A program made the position numbers and the translations under genes. A DNA stretch of 64,000 nt from Komagataeibacter medellinensis NBRC 3288 (lineage in GTDB: Bacteria > Pseudomonadota > Alphaproteobacteria > Acetobacterales > Acetobacteraceae), in the NCBI RefSeq assembly GCF_000182745.2, contig NC_016027.1:2324001-2388000 (forward strand). Reading direction: 5' to 3'. Within the stretch, counting starts at the first letter, position 1; the number at the start of each line of letters is the position of its first letter. A model generated the notes under the pieces. The model saw only the letters and a list, made by a program, of their open reading frames with translations. It made no database searches and had not been told where the DNA came from. Shown here one piece after another: positions 8,692 through 19,887 of this stretch.

Positions 8692-9033
8692 ATGAGCCAG
8701 GTTACCGTACGCATAAACGGTTTTTCCTACGCCGTGGGCTGCGAGGAAGGGCAGGAAAAGCACCTGCAGGCCATGGCGCAGGAAGTGGAACGGCGCATTG
8801 ACCGCATCCGCGAACTGGGTGGCCATAGCGGGGAAGGGCGGCTGCTGGCGCTTGCAGCCCTGCTCATGGCTGATGAAATTCATGACCTGAAGGCGGAAAA
8901 GATGTCGTCCGATACCGCCCACCAACTGGCGCAGGGGCGGCAGGCGCGAATCGAGAATGAGCGCCGGCGTGACCAGCTTGCCAATCTGGTCGAACGTGCG
9001 GAAAACATTGCAGACGTGCTGGAAAAAGAGTAA
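8692..9033 (+). CDS. zapA: Cell division protein ZapA
   Basis: This 113-residue protein has the ZapA layout: an N-terminal FtsZ-binding head (VTVRINGFSYAVGCEEGQEK, then HLQAMAQEVERRIDRIR) and a C-terminal helix for coiled-coil tetramer formation (IENERRRDQLANLVERAE). It promotes bundling of FtsZ filaments at the division site. It stands directly before a 6S RNA gene and ygfA, a conserved gene order. Confidence 0.9.
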   Translation: MSQVTVRINGFSYAVGCEEGQEKHLQAMAQEVERRIDRIRELGGHSGEGRLLALAALLMADEIHDLKAEKMSSDTAHQLAQGRQARIENERRRDQLANLVERAENIADVLEKE

Positions 9034-9044
9034 ATGGAAAGGGC

Positions 9045-9199
9045 GGGGCTGCCCGGTGCGTCAGGCATGATTCAACCCCTGGGCCGATAAGCACTTCCTT
9101 AGGGAGCTGGCACTGTCGTGATCGTGGTCACGTTACCTGGCACCCACCTGCGTCAGCAGGTCCGGGAGGGCTGATCCGACCAACGGCCATGGCGGCTCC
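9045..9199 (+). ncRNA. ssrS: 6S RNA
   Basis: The stretch between zapA and the 5-formyl-THF cyclo-ligase gene is the conserved location of 6S RNA. It contains CCCCTGGGCCGATA (9076-9089), nearly identical to the core of E. coli 6S RNA. The ends GGGGCTGCC (9045-9053) and GGCGGCTCC (9191-9199) can form a closing stem with two G-U pairs. 6S RNA mimics an open promoter and sequesters housekeeping RNA polymerase in stationary phase. Exact ends are estimated from the stem. Confidence 0.85.
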
Positions 9200-9211
9200 G
9201 TATATGTTTTC

Positions 9212-9823
9212 ATGACATCGCTTGATCCCGAATCGTGGCCAACGGTGCGGGCCAAGCAGGCCCTGCGTCACCATATGACGCGACGCCGACAGGCTTTCGC
9301 CACCGACCCCGTCCGCGCGGCGGCGGAGGAAGCCTTGTGCCACCGCATGGTGCATGGACTGCGTGGTATGGCGGGGGCAGGGGAGTGTATCGCCCTTGTC
9401 TGGCCCCTGCCGGGGGAGAGTGACCTGCGTCCGGTCATGCAGGCCCTGCATGCAGACGGGCTGTGCATCGTCCTGCCTGAAACCCCGCCACGCGGGCATC
9501 CCCTGATCTTTCGCCGCTGGCAGTCTGACTGCTCCATGCAGCAGGGGCGATACGGCACCTTTCACCCTGATGGTCCCCCCATGCAGCCCGATGTGGTGTG
9601 CGTGCCGTTGCTGGCGTTTGACCGGCGGGGCATGCGGCTGGGTTATGGCGGCGGATATTATGACCGCACGCTGGCGCATCTGCCGCGTGCGCGGGCAGTG
9701 GGGTTTGGCCTGTCCTTTCAGGAAGTGACATGTATTCCGACCGGCCTGTATGATGTGCCATTGCCCGCGATCGTGACCGAACGCGAATGGATCCGGTGTC
9801 GTGGCGACGGGCGTACACGGTAA
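9212..9823 (+). CDS. ygfA: 5-formyltetrahydrofolate cyclo-ligase
   Basis: This 203-residue enzyme converts 5-formyl-THF to 5,10-methenyl-THF with ATP. The N-terminal helix AKQALRHHMTRRRQAF and the C-terminal signature RLGYGGGYYDRTLAHL are diagnostic. It starts just after the 6S RNA, as in many proteobacteria. It is followed 14 bp later by the YmdB-like gene. Confidence 0.92.
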   Translation: MTSLDPESWPTVRAKQALRHHMTRRRQAFATDPVRAAAEEALCHRMVHGLRGMAGAGECIALVWPLPGESDLRPVMQALHADGLCIVLPETPPRGHPLIFRRWQSDCSMQQGRYGTFHPDGPPMQPDVVCVPLLAFDRRGMRLGYGGGYYDRTLAHLPRARAVGFGLSFQEVTCIPTGLYDVPLPAIVTEREWIRCRGDGRTR

Positions 9824-9837
9824 CAAAGGCTGTTTTC

Positions 9838-10653
9838 TTGAGAATACTGTTTCTGGGTGACATTGTGGGGCGCGTCGGGCGCGAGGCCGTGATCTCCCGC
9901 CTGCCAACCCTGCGGCGTGACCTTGCACTCGATCTGGTGGTGGTGAATGGCGAGAACGCAAGCCATGGTTTTGGCCTCTCCCCCGCCATCGGCCGTGACC
10001 TGCTGGCAGCCGGGGCTGATGTCATTACACTGGGCAACCACAGCTGGGACCGGCGTGACCTGATCGGTCATATCGGCAGTGAACCCCGCATCATTCGTCC
10101 GGCCAATTACCCGCCCGGCACGCCGGGGCAGGGCAGCGTGGTGGTGGAACTGGTGGATGGCCGCAAGGCGCTTGTGGTCAGCATCATGGGCCGCCAGTTC
10201 ATGGATGCGATGGATGACCCCTTCCGCTCGGTGACCGAAATCCTTTCACGTCATAGGTTGGGTGTAACCATGCATGCCGCCGTGGTGGATGTGCATGCCG
10301 AGGCCACGAGCGAGAAATGGGCCATGGGCCATTTCCTTGATGGTCGCGTCTCGCTGGTCATTGGCACCCATACCCACACACCTACGGCAGATCACCGTAT
10401 TCTGTCCGGTGGTACCGCCTTCCAGACCGATGCAGGCATGTGTGGCGATTATGATAGTGTGATCGGCATGGGCAAGGAGGCGGCGATTGCCCGCTTCGTG
10501 CGCAAAATGCCCGGTGACCGCCTGCAACCTGCTGAAGGGGACGCCAGTATTGCCGGCATGATGGTGGAAACCGATGATGCAACGGGCCTTGCCCGCCGCA
10601 TGGCGCCGGTGCGCCAAGGTGGCCATCTGGCTTCCACGTTACCCGATTTCTAG
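9838..10653 (+). CDS. YmdB-type metallophosphoesterase (TIGR00282 family)
   Basis: This 271-residue calcineurin-like phosphoesterase carries the metal motifs FLGDIVGRVGREA, VVNGENASHGFGLSP, TLGNHSWDRRD and VIGTHTHTPTADHRIL, matching the YmdB family, which hydrolyses 2',3'-cyclic nucleotides and affects biofilm formation in Bacillus. The conserved N-terminus begins at RILFLGD, so the start is TTG at 9838, with AAAGG eight bases upstream. The longer frame would overlap ygfA. Its physiological substrate here is unknown. Confidence 0.88.
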   Translation: MRILFLGDIVGRVGREAVISRLPTLRRDLALDLVVVNGENASHGFGLSPAIGRDLLAAGADVITLGNHSWDRRDLIGHIGSEPRIIRPANYPPGTPGQGSVVVELVDGRKALVVSIMGRQFMDAMDDPFRSVTEILSRHRLGVTMHAAVVDVHAEATSEKWAMGHFLDGRVSLVIGTHTHTPTADHRILSGGTAFQTDAGMCGDYDSVIGMGKEAAIARFVRKMPGDRLQPAEGDASIAGMMVETDDATGLARRMAPVRQGGHLASTLPDF

Positions 10654-10745
10654 AAGGAAGAAGTTTTTGGTGAAGCCTTTTTCAAAAAGCTTCAGAAGAA
10701 TGCCGCCTTTTTTTAAAGGCGGCACTCGAAAAACTTCTATTATTT
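10654..10745 (-). repeat. Interspersed nested-palindrome repeat, copy C
   Basis: This copy is in reverse orientation to copy A: GAAGTTTTTGGTGAAGC ... AATGCCGCC-T-run ... GGCGGCACTC ... AAACTTCTA. It contains two hairpins (GAAGCCTTTTTC/AAAAAGCTTC and GCCGCCTTT/AAAGGCGGC). It lies between the convergent YmdB-like gene and amn and could terminate both. Confidence 0.8.
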
Positions 10746-10760
10746 TTATTAATCAATGAC

Positions 10761-12215
10761 TTAACGGAAGGCGGGTTCATCAAACCCACGCAGCTTGCGT
10801 GAATGCAGGCGGTGCACACCTTGGGCGCGCAACTGCTGCATGGTCTCGATTCCCACCACCAGATGCTGGCGCACCCGCTCGCGGTAGAAGGCGTTGGCCA
10901 TGCCGCGCAGTTTCAGTTCCCCATGCAGCGGTTTGTCCGATACGCATAGAAGCGTGCCGTAGGGTACGCGGAAGCGGAAGCCATTGGCGGCAATGGTGGC
11001 CGATTCCATGTCCACCGCAATGGCGCGGGAGGTATTGATGCGGGTGAACAGTGCGCCCAGCCGCAGTTCCCAGTTGCGGTTGTCCGTGGTCATGACCGTG
11101 CCGGTGCGCAGGCGGGTCTTGACTTCGGCATCGTGCAGGCCGGTTACACGCGCGGTCACGTCCTGCAGCGCCATCTGCACTTCGGCAATGGGGGGGACAG
11201 GTACCCAGGGCGGCAGGTCGTCATCCAGCACATGGTCATCGCGCAGGTAGCCATGCGCCAGCACGTAATCCCCCAGCTTCTGGCTGCGGCGCAGCCCCGC
11301 GCAGTGGCCCACCATCAGCCAGCAATGCGGGCGCAGCACAGCCAGGTGGTCGGTAATGGTCTTGGCGTTGGCGGGCCCCACGCCAATGTTGATCAGGGTT
11401 ATGCCATCTCCATCGGGGCGACACAGGTGGTAGGCGGGCATCTGCGGTAGGCTCTGGCCTGTATGGCCGGGTGTGTGCGCCATGTCGCGGGTGTGGATGA
11501 TCTCGCCCGGTTCGACAAAGGCGGTGTATTCCGATCCCGCATCCACCTGTGCATGGCCGTATTCCCGGAATGCATCGACGTAACGCTGGTAATTGGTCAG
11601 CAGGATGAAGCGCTGGAAGTGGCGCGGTGCCGTGCCGGTATAGTGGTGCAGCCGCGCCAGCGAGTAATCGGTGCGCGCCGCCGTGAACAGCGCCAGCGGT
11701 CGTGGCGTATCGGGACGGGGGATGTATTCGCAGTTGGCGATCGAATCATCGGTCACATGCAGGTCGGGCAGTGCGAAGTGCGACTGGATCCAGGCAAGGT
11801 CGGATTCGGTTAACGATGTTACCGCCTCTTCCATCACGTAAGGTAGCGCGATGGGCTGGTGCGACAGCCCGACCTGTACCGGAGTGCCGTAATGGTGCAG
11901 GAGGCTTGCAATCTGCTCGCGCCAGTAATCGGCAAACAGGGTGGGGCGGGTCAGGGTCGTGCCATAGAAACCCGGCTCCAGCACCACATCGAATGGCGGG
12001 CGTGGCCCATCGGGCGGCAGGGCGGCCTGCGGGGTGAAGGCAAGGTAGGGATAGACCGCATCTTCCAGCCCCGAAGTATCGCGCGTGGTGAAGGCGTGGC
12101 GGATCAGTTCGCCCGCATGGTCATAGACCTGCGTGATGTGGGCCACGGCTGCATCGGCATTGTCAAAGGCCCGAAAATCACGCCCGGCCCTGCGCAGGAG
12201 GGTAGCTGTATCCAT
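10761..12215 (-). CDS. amn: AMP nucleosidase
   Basis: This 484-residue enzyme hydrolyses AMP to adenine and ribose-5-phosphate. The N-terminal AMP-nucleosidase domain (VVLEPGFYGTTLTRPTLFAD, YRSLARLHHYTGT-like segment at YSLARLHHYTG, FILLTNYQRYVDAF) precedes the nucleoside phosphorylase-like core (MPAYHLCRPDGDGITLINIG, VDMESATIAANGFRFRVPYG). The length agrees with E. coli Amn. No purine gene is adjacent. Confidence 0.93.
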   Translation of the reverse strand: MDTATLLRRAGRDFRAFDNADAAVAHITQVYDHAGELIRHAFTTRDTSGLEDAVYPYLAFTPQAALPPDGPRPPFDVVLEPGFYGTTLTRPTLFADYWREQIASLLHHYGTPVQVGLSHQPIALPYVMEEAVTSLTESDLAWIQSHFALPDLHVTDDSIANCEYIPRPDTPRPLALFTAARTDYSLARLHHYTGTAPRHFQRFILLTNYQRYVDAFREYGHAQVDAGSEYTAFVEPGEIIHTRDMAHTPGHTGQSLPQMPAYHLCRPDGDGITLINIGVGPANAKTITDHLAVLRPHCWLMVGHCAGLRRSQKLGDYVLAHGYLRDDHVLDDDLPPWVPVPPIAEVQMALQDVTARVTGLHDAEVKTRLRTGTVMTTDNRNWELRLGALFTRINTSRAIAVDMESATIAANGFRFRVPYGTLLCVSDKPLHGELKLRGMANAFYRERVRQHLVVGIETMQQLRAQGVHRLHSRKLRGFDEPAFR

Positions 12216-12244
12216 GGTGGCGTTTCTCCCTTGGCCTGCGCCGC

Positions 12245-13405
12245 CTAGCGGCGGATCAGGATGTAGTTGATGGTCAGGTCGATGGGGAAGGTGTCGCCCT
12301 GCATGTCCGGTGGCACGGGGGGGAGCTGGGCGTTGCGGAACATGCCCACCGTTGCGGCATCAAGGTAATAGGAACCTGACTGGCCGGTCAGGCGTACCTT
12401 GGTCACATGGCCATCGCGGTCCAGTTCCACATGTACGGAAGAGGGGCCTTCCTCACCCGCGCGGGCGGCTTCCTCGGGATAGTACATATGGCTGCGGATC
12501 CAGCGGTCGAGTTCGCTGCCGTAATCATCGCTGACCCCCCTGATCTGCGTATTGGTGGAATAGGGGGCATTGATCTTGCCATTCTGCACCACAGGACCAA
12601 GCGAGAGGTCGATCGGCCCGCCCGTGCCGCCCGCGCGCCCGTGCTGGTTGCGCCGTGGCAGAGGCGAGGACGAAAGCGCCCAGTTATGCGGGTGCTGAAG
12701 CGGGGCATACCGCCCGGCCGAGGACTGGCTGTGCGACTGCTGGGCGGGGTGGTTGCCGTGGCCCGAATTCTGCATGGAGGGATTGAACTCGTCATGCCGT
12801 TCGGCTTGTGGCACCGACAGGTCGGATGGTGCCTCGCTCATGGGCGGGGCGGAGGGAGTCTCGGGTGTTGGGGTGTTGGGGGATGGGGAGGATTCCTCAT
12901 CCGTTGTCTGCGGGTTCTGGCTGTTGTCCTGGGCGGTGGGCTGGCTCTGTTCGTGTTGCTGGCGCGGCGCGTTCTGGCCGCCCGCCATGTCGGGCGAGGA
13001 CTGGCCCTGTAGCCCGCTGGAGGTGGGGGGCGAGAACACCATCTCAACCTGCGGTTCCGACTGCGAGGCGTTGGGGGAGCCATGCTGGCTATGATGGGCG
13101 GATTCGATCAGGATGGCGGCCAGCAGAACACCATGCAACAGCCCCGATATGGCCATGGCCCGGCCGGGGCCGGGTGTCTCGACCGTGTCGGGGCGGATCA
13201 GGCCCGACATGGTGGGGCGTAGTTTGCGGTAACCCGAGGGGGGAGGAACAAAAGCACCCGGCAGCAGGCGTTCGCGCCGGGGGGGGGCGTGCTCGTCCGT
13301 CTCAGCCACAGGCGGCGGCGTGTTACCGGACTCTGTACTGCGCGGGACCAGCACGGGTTCCACGGCATTATGCCGCCGGGAAGAAGGACTGAGTGTCACC
13401 GTCAT
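12245..13405 (-). CDS. TonB-family energy transducer-like protein
   Basis: This 386-residue protein has a cytoplasmic N-terminus, one membrane span (about 84-101, AMAISGLLHGVLLAAILI), a long low-complexity Gln/Ser/Pro linker (about 105-280) and a C-terminal TonB-like fold (about 300-386: IRSHMYYPEEAARAGEEGPS, then VKLTGQSGSYYLDAA-type strand and IDLTINYILIRR). TonB proteins carry energy from ExbBD to outer-membrane receptors. ExbB/ExbD genes are not adjacent. The linker is richer in Gln/Ser than the Pro/Lys linker of typical TonB. Confidence 0.75.
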   Translation of the reverse strand: MTVTLSPSSRRHNAVEPVLVPRSTESGNTPPPVAETDEHAPPRRERLLPGAFVPPPSGYRKLRPTMSGLIRPDTVETPGPGRAMAISGLLHGVLLAAILIESAHHSQHGSPNASQSEPQVEMVFSPPTSSGLQGQSSPDMAGGQNAPRQQHEQSQPTAQDNSQNPQTTDEESSPSPNTPTPETPSAPPMSEAPSDLSVPQAERHDEFNPSMQNSGHGNHPAQQSHSQSSAGRYAPLQHPHNWALSSSPLPRRNQHGRAGGTGGPIDLSLGPVVQNGKINAPYSTNTQIRGVSDDYGSELDRWIRSHMYYPEEAARAGEEGPSSVHVELDRDGHVTKVRLTGQSGSYYLDAATVGMFRNAQLPPVPPDMQGDTFPIDLTINYILIRR

Positions 13406-13531
13406 GAACGACTACGGGTCTCCGCCATAGGGGTCTGTTCGTGGGGGCCGCGTGCCTGCCCTGTTATATCGACAGCATAACTGACGCCAGGGGGGGCGTT
13501 GTCAAGAACGGGGTACGCAATGAAACAGAGT

Positions 13532-14323
13532 TCAGGTGCTTTCGGTAAAATTTTCCAGTAGTTCGGCAAATTTCTGCGGGTGCTCGACATGCAGCCAGTG
13601 GCCAGCATGCTCGATCAGTTCCAGTCTGTAGCACGGGAACAGCCTGCGCATGGTGGCATAATGCTCACGGCGGATATAGGGCGAATTCCCACCCGCCAGG
13701 AATAGCGTGGGGCCGGGATAGGTGTAGCCTTCGGGTATGTAGGGCCAGCTTTCCACATTGGGCATGGAGTCCACGATTTCGCGCAGGCCGATGGTCCAGT
13801 GCGGGTTCTCGCCAACTTCGATGTTCTGGAGCATCAGCGCGCGCACATCGGTATTGGCAATGTAGTGCTGCAGCAGCCTGTCCGCCCCCGCCCGGTTCAG
13901 AAAGGGGGGAAAGGGCACGCGCAGCATCTGCTCGCCCAGGCCAAACTGCCCGTGGCCAGTATGGGCAGGCGGGATGTCGGCCACCAGCAGGCTGTGCACC
14001 ATGCCCGGTCGTGAAAGCGCCAGGGTCATGGCCACCTTCCCCCCCATGGAATGGCCCACAAGCGTTGCGGGCAGCGCGTTGTGGTGGGCCAGTGTTTCCA
14101 GCAGGTCGGCGGCCATGACGTTATAGTCCATCAGCCCGTGCGGACTGTCACCATGGTTGCGCAGGTCGATGGCCAGCGTACGCCGCGTTAGGGCCAGTCG
14201 GCGCTGGAAAAAGCCAAGGTTGCGCGCCCGTCCGAACAGGCCATGCAACAGCACGATGGGCGGCCTGCCGACCTGACCGGGTGCAGTTTCTTCCGGTCCA
14301 CGCTCAATGACGTTCAGTAGCAC
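13532..14323 (-). CDS. Alpha/beta-hydrolase (YbfF-like esterase)
   Basis: This 263-residue alpha/beta-hydrolase has the oxyanion region PIVLLHGLFGRARN, the nucleophile elbow VGHSMGGKVAM (Ser in GHSMG), an acidic residue before SWPYIPEGY and the C-terminal histidine in IEHAGHWLHVEHP. The N-terminal part (AIDLRNHGDSPHG) is typical of YbfF/epoxide-hydrolase-like esterases. The substrate is unknown. It lies 12 bp downstream of the quinone oxidoreductase gene and is probably cotranscribed. Confidence 0.85.
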   Translation of the reverse strand: MLLNVIERGPEETAPGQVGRPPIVLLHGLFGRARNLGFFQRRLALTRRTLAIDLRNHGDSPHGLMDYNVMAADLLETLAHHNALPATLVGHSMGGKVAMTLALSRPGMVHSLLVADIPPAHTGHGQFGLGEQMLRVPFPPFLNRAGADRLLQHYIANTDVRALMLQNIEVGENPHWTIGLREIVDSMPNVESWPYIPEGYTYPGPTLFLAGGNSPYIRREHYATMRRLFPCYRLELIEHAGHWLHVEHPQKFAELLENFTEST

Positions 14324-14335
14324 CAGCTTGTGTTC

Positions 14336-15379
14336 CTATCGTGCGGTCGTATTCGTGAGCGGCTGCTGCAGGTCCAGCATGATCTTTCCCATATGTGTCC
14401 CGTTTTCCATAAGTGTATGGGCATCGGCAACCCGTGCAAGGGGGAAGGTGGCATGGATAAGCGGGCGGATGGCGCGGCTGCCCAGCAGTGGCCAGACCCG
14501 TTCTTCCAGCTGGCGGGCGATTTCCGCCTTGTAGGCACGCTCACGCGGGCGCAGCGTAGTGCCGGTCACGACCAGTCGGCGCGTCATGATGCGGGCAAGG
14601 TTCACCCCGTCCGCTCTGGCCCCTCCCTGCAGTGCGATAATGACCAGCCGCCCGGCGGTTGCCAGCGCGCGCAGGTTGCCATCCAGATAGTTCCCCCCGA
14701 TCATATCGAGGATGACATTCACCCCCACGCCCTCCGTCAGTTCCTTTATGCGCTGGGGAAAATCTTCCGTGCGGTAGTTTATGGCCGCCTTTGCTCCCAG
14801 CGCCGTGCACAGGGTGCATTTGTCCGCTGTGCCGGCCGTGGCGTACACCGTGCCCCCCATCTCGCGCACAAGCTGGATGGCCGTGGTGCCGATGCCGCTG
14901 GTGCCGCCATGCACCAGCACGCTCTCGCCCGGCTTCAGCCCCGCCGTCATGAACAGGTTGGACCAGACGGTAAAGAACGTCTCGGGCAGGCTTGCGGCAT
15001 GCACGGCGTCAAACCCGGTGGGCCAGGGCAGGCACTGGCCCGCAGGTACAACACAGTACTGCGCGTAGCCGCCGCCGTTGGTCAGCGCGCAGACCCGCGC
15101 ACCCGGAGCAGGGAAAGAACCTGCGGGCACGCCTTCGCCCACGGCCACCACTTCTCCCGCCACTTCCAGGCCCAGAAGCGGGCTTGCGCCCGGCGGCGGG
15201 GGGTAAAGCCCCTTGCGCTGCATGATGTCGGGCCGGTTGATACCTGCGGCCATGACCCGCACCAGCACTTCCCCCGCGCCGGGGCGGGGTGTGGGCACGG
15301 TGGTGACATGCAGCGAATCGGGCGTGCCGTTCGCGCCATAGGCAATGGCCTGCATAGTGTCGGGAATGTTCTGCGTCAT
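14336..15379 (-). CDS. NAD(P)H quinone oxidoreductase (PIG3/zinc-type family)
   Basis: This 347-residue medium-chain dehydrogenase/reductase of the quinone oxidoreductase (TIGR02824, PIG3-like) group has an N-terminal GroES-like domain ([37 protein letters not shown]) and a Rossmann domain with [20 protein letters not shown]. The cysteine set of zinc alcohol dehydrogenases is absent, as expected for this group. It probably reduces quinones or enones with NADPH. Confidence 0.88.
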   Translation of the reverse strand: MTQNIPDTMQAIAYGANGTPDSLHVTTVPTPRPGAGEVLVRVMAAGINRPDIMQRKGLYPPPPGASPLLGLEVAGEVVAVGEGVPAGSFPAPGARVCALTNGGGYAQYCVVPAGQCLPWPTGFDAVHAASLPETFFTVWSNLFMTAGLKPGESVLVHGGTSGIGTTAIQLVREMGGTVYATAGTADKCTLCTALGAKAAINYRTEDFPQRIKELTEGVGVNVILDMIGGNYLDGNLRALATAGRLVIIALQGGARADGVNLARIMTRRLVVTGTTLRPRERAYKAEIARQLEERVWPLLGSRAIRPLIHATFPLARVADAHTLMENGTHMGKIMLDLQQPLTNTTAR

Positions 15380-15528
15380 CTGTGTGTCCTCCGGGGTATC
15401 TGGTGGGCCGTGTAGGGCACCATGGTGTAGGCGATAGGGAGAACAGGACCAGTGTGTATGGTGTAGAATCGAGCAAACGTGTGGCGACCGTTAGGGTTGC
15501 GCACGGGATAGCGGCGTGGCCGTACATG

Positions 15529-15562
15529 AAAAAGGCGCCGGGACCTGTATGGTCCCGGCGCC
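15529..15562 (-). terminator. Rho-independent terminator of glnA
   Basis: The stem GGCGCCGGGACC/GGTCCCGGCGCC (12 bp, perfect) has a 5-nt loop and, on the minus strand, is followed by five T residues. It begins 37 bp after the glnA stop. Confidence 0.9.
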
Positions 15563-15598
15563 CTGCCTGTCCGTCTTCCCGCAGGGGGAAGAGCGAGA

Positions 15599-17059
15599 TC
15601 AGACGGAGTAGTACATCTCGAACTCGGCCGGGTGGGGGGTGTGTTCGAACTTGAACACTTCCTGCCACTTGATTTCGCAATAGCTCTCGATCTGGTCCTT
15701 GGTGAACACGTTACCGGCGAGCAGGAACTCGTGGTCGGCTTCCAGTGCCGTCAGCGCTTCACGCAGGGAGCCCGCAACGGTCGGGATCTGCTTCAGCTCT
15801 TCGGGGGGCAGGTCGTACAGGTCCTTGTCCATCGCGTCGCCGGGGTGGATCTTGTTCTTGATCCCGTCCAGGCCGGCCATGAGCATGGCGGAGAACGCCA
15901 GGTAGGGGTTCGCGGTCGGATCGGGGAAGCGGACCTCGACGCGCTTGGCCTTCGGGCTGGTGGCGTAAGGGATGCGGCACGAAGCAGAGCGGTTGCGGGC
16001 GGAGTAAGCCAGCAGAACGGGTGCTTCAAAGCCCGGGATCAGGCGCTTGTAGGAATTGGTGGACGGGTTGGTGAAGGCGTTCAGCGCCTTGGCATGCTTG
16101 ATGATGCCGCCGATGTAGTACAGCGCCTCATCCGACAGGTCGGCATAGCCATTGCCGCCGAATGTGGGCTTGCCGTCGCGCCAGATGGACTGGTGCACAT
16201 GCATGCCCGAACCGTTATCGCCATAGATCGGCTTCGGCATGAAGGTTGCCGTCTTGCCGTAGGAATGAGCGACGTTATGCACGCAGTACTTGTAGATCTG
16301 CATGAAATCGGCGGAGCGGACCAGCGTGTCGAACTTGGTGCCCAGTTCGTGCTGCGACTGCGCCACTTCATGGTGGTGCTTTTCGATCGGCAGGCCCATC
16401 TCGCCCATCGTGGTCAGCATTTCGGCGCGCAGGTCGCCTTCGCTGTCAACCGGGGCCACGGGGAAGTAGCCACCCTTTACGGTCGGGCGGTGGCCCATGT
16501 TGCCTTCGGGGTAGTCCTTGAGCGAAGCACCGGGGCCTTCGATGCTTTCCAGTTCGTACTTGCCAAAGTTCGGACCGGTGCCGAAGCGTACGCTGTCAAA
16601 GATGAAGAATTCGGCTTCGGGGCCGAAGAAAGCGGTATCACCCAGGCCCGTGGACTGCAGGTACTGCTCGGCCAGCTTGGCGGTCGCACGCGGGTCACGG
16701 TTGTAGAACTGCCCGGTGGACGGCTCGATGATGTCACAGATCAGGATAAGCTGCGGCTTGGCGGAGAACGGGTCCATAACCGCGGTGGTCGGGTCAGGCA
16801 GCAGGATCATGTCGCTTTCGTTGATGGCTTTCCATCCGGCGATGGAGGAACCGTCAAACATGAAGCCTTCACGGAAGGTATCATCTTCGATCGTGGTGAC
16901 GTACTGGGTGGTGTGGTGCCATTTGCCACGCGGATCGGTGAAACGCAGGTCAACCATTTCCACCGCGTTTTCCTTGATCATCTCAAAGACTTTGGCGATG
17001 GCCTTGGTGGAATGTGACGGCGTGGAGGCCGCGGCCGGGGCCTGTGCTTTTTTTGCCAT
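15599..17059 (-). CDS. glnA: Glutamine synthetase, type I
   Basis: This 486-residue enzyme makes glutamine from glutamate, ammonia and ATP. It shows [20 protein letters not shown], the catalytic [14 protein letters not shown], the glutamate-binding region [12 protein letters not shown] and the C-terminal [10 protein letters not shown], which carries the tyrosine adenylylated by GlnE. The N-terminus has a short Ala/Lys-rich extension ([17 protein letters not shown]). It follows glnB on the same strand, the usual alphaproteobacterial operon, so nitrogen control through PII is expected. Confidence 0.96.
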   Translation of the reverse strand: MAKKAQAPAAASTPSHSTKAIAKVFEMIKENAVEMVDLRFTDPRGKWHHTTQYVTTIEDDTFREGFMFDGSSIAGWKAINESDMILLPDPTTAVMDPFSAKPQLILICDIIEPSTGQFYNRDPRATAKLAEQYLQSTGLGDTAFFGPEAEFFIFDSVRFGTGPNFGKYELESIEGPGASLKDYPEGNMGHRPTVKGGYFPVAPVDSEGDLRAEMLTTMGEMGLPIEKHHHEVAQSQHELGTKFDTLVRSADFMQIYKYCVHNVAHSYGKTATFMPKPIYGDNGSGMHVHQSIWRDGKPTFGGNGYADLSDEALYYIGGIIKHAKALNAFTNPSTNSYKRLIPGFEAPVLLAYSARNRSASCRIPYATSPKAKRVEVRFPDPTANPYLAFSAMLMAGLDGIKNKIHPGDAMDKDLYDLPPEELKQIPTVAGSLREALTALEADHEFLLAGNVFTKDQIESYCEIKWQEVFKFEHTPHPAEFEMYYSV

Positions 17060-17181
17060 ATTTAAATTACCTGTCCTGACTTTAGGTGTGCCGTTCCATG
17101 CGGCGCGGTGGCTATGGTTACGAAAACGTAAGGCTGCTGTCGATAGTCCTGCCGCCATGGGACCCATGTTCTCATGGCGTT

Positions 17182-18887
<1,706 letters not shown>

Positions 18888-18916
18888 TTGACGCGCCTGC
18901 GCTGCTTTTCTATATA
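18888..18916 (+). promoter_or_regulatory. Promoter of tRNA-His
   Basis: TTGACG (18888-18893) and TATATA (18911-18916) are separated by exactly 17 bp and end 14 bp before the mature tRNA, which fits a sigma-70 promoter. The -35 box begins at the last base region of the aminotransferase gene. Confidence 0.7.
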
Positions 18917-18930
18917 GCAGCGCAGTTGTG

Positions 18931-19006
18931 GCGGACGTAGCTCAGTCGGTAGAGCGCCGGTTTGTGGTACCGGTTGTCGCGGGTTCGATCCCCGTCGTTC
19001 GCCCCA
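18931..19006 (+). tRNA. tRNA-His (GTG)
   Basis: A full cloverleaf is visible: acceptor GCGGACG/CGTTCGC, D-arm with AGCTCAGTCGGTAGAG, anticodon stem CCGGT/ACCGG around loop TTGTGGT (anticodon GTG), and T-arm GGGTTCGATCCC. The discriminator is C and a G stands at position -1 (18930), the identity pair of tRNA-His. CCA (19004-19006) is encoded. Confidence 0.97.
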
Positions 19007-19026
19007 ACCCACACTTCCCCAAAAAA

Positions 19027-19887
19027 TCATCTGGTTGTAAATGTGCGCGCAAGCCCAGTGGCCAGTGGCGTTGGCATCAGGCCAAGTTGTGCCTGCATGG
19101 GGGCAATGTCAAATATCTTGTCTTCCATCAACCGTCGTACCTCGGCGGGTCTTATGCGTGGCAATCCCGGAACGGGCAGCCGTGCCAGCAGCATCAGCAC
19201 CGAACCCGGTACGGGCACGACCGGGCGCGGGCGTATCCCGGCCGCAATGGCCACGGCACGGGTAAAATCCCGGTAGGCCACCTGTTCCCTGCCAGCAATG
19301 ACAAGGCTGTGCGGCCCGTCCCATTCCCGCTCCAACGCCGCGATGAGGGCAGCGGTCACGTCGCCCTGCCAGATGGGCTGGATACGTGCCTGCCCGCCAC
19401 CGGGCAACGGCAGCACCGGCAGGCGGCGTATCAGGGCCGCCAGGCGCTGTACATTGTCCTCCCCCTGTGCGCCGTAGATCATGCTGGGATGTACGATGAC
19501 GCCATGCCGGCCTGAATGGAGGAAGGCCCGCGCCCCGTCCTGCACGCCGCGTGCATGGGAATCGGGCCAGCGGGTAAAGATGCGGGTACTACCCAGCGCC
19601 ACGATCCGTGCCCGTGGTGGGGCTGCCGCAAGCAGCGCGGGCAGGTGGCGGGCGTGGGTCGTCAGGACAATGGATGTGGCATCTGCCAGTGCGGCACGCA
19701 GTGCGGCCTGCCCGTGTTCAAGGTCGGCTACCCGTGCGCGCAACCCTGTGCCGTTCACCTGCCACCGTGGCAGGTTGCGGACGATGGGCACGACCGCGTG
19801 CCCGCGCGTAGCCAGGCTACGGCACAGGGCCAGCCCTGTGCGGCCGGTTGCCCCGATGACATGCACCGGGCCACCGATTTCCCCCAT
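19027..19887 (-). CDS. NAD(P)-binding NmrA/epimerase-like protein
   Basis: This 286-residue Rossmann-fold protein has the N-terminal nucleotide motif HVIGATGRTGLALCRSLATR, followed by segments like atypical short-chain dehydrogenases (IVALGSTRIFTRWPDSHARG, VIVHPSMIYGAQGEDNVQRL, IWQGDVTAALIAAL). It may bind NAD(P) as a reductase, chaperone or sensor. Its ATG shares one base with the stop of the upstream anchored protein gene, so the two are translationally coupled. Confidence 0.8.
   Translation of the reverse strand: MGEIGGPVHVIGATGRTGLALCRSLATRGHAVVPIVRNLPRWQVNGTGLRARVADLEHGQAALRAALADATSIVLTTHARHLPALLAAAPPRARIVALGSTRIFTRWPDSHARGVQDGARAFLHSGRHGVIVHPSMIYGAQGEDNVQRLAALIRRLPVLPLPGGGQARIQPIWQGDVTAALIAALEREWDGPHSLVIAGREQVAYRDFTRAVAIAAGIRPRPVVPVPGSVLMLLARLPVPGLPRIRPAEVRRLMEDKIFDIAPMQAQLGLMPTPLATGLARTFTTR

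Noticed and set aside
15632-17017. 461-residue plus-strand frame opposite glnA
   Set aside because: Shadow of glnA, whose assignment is certain.
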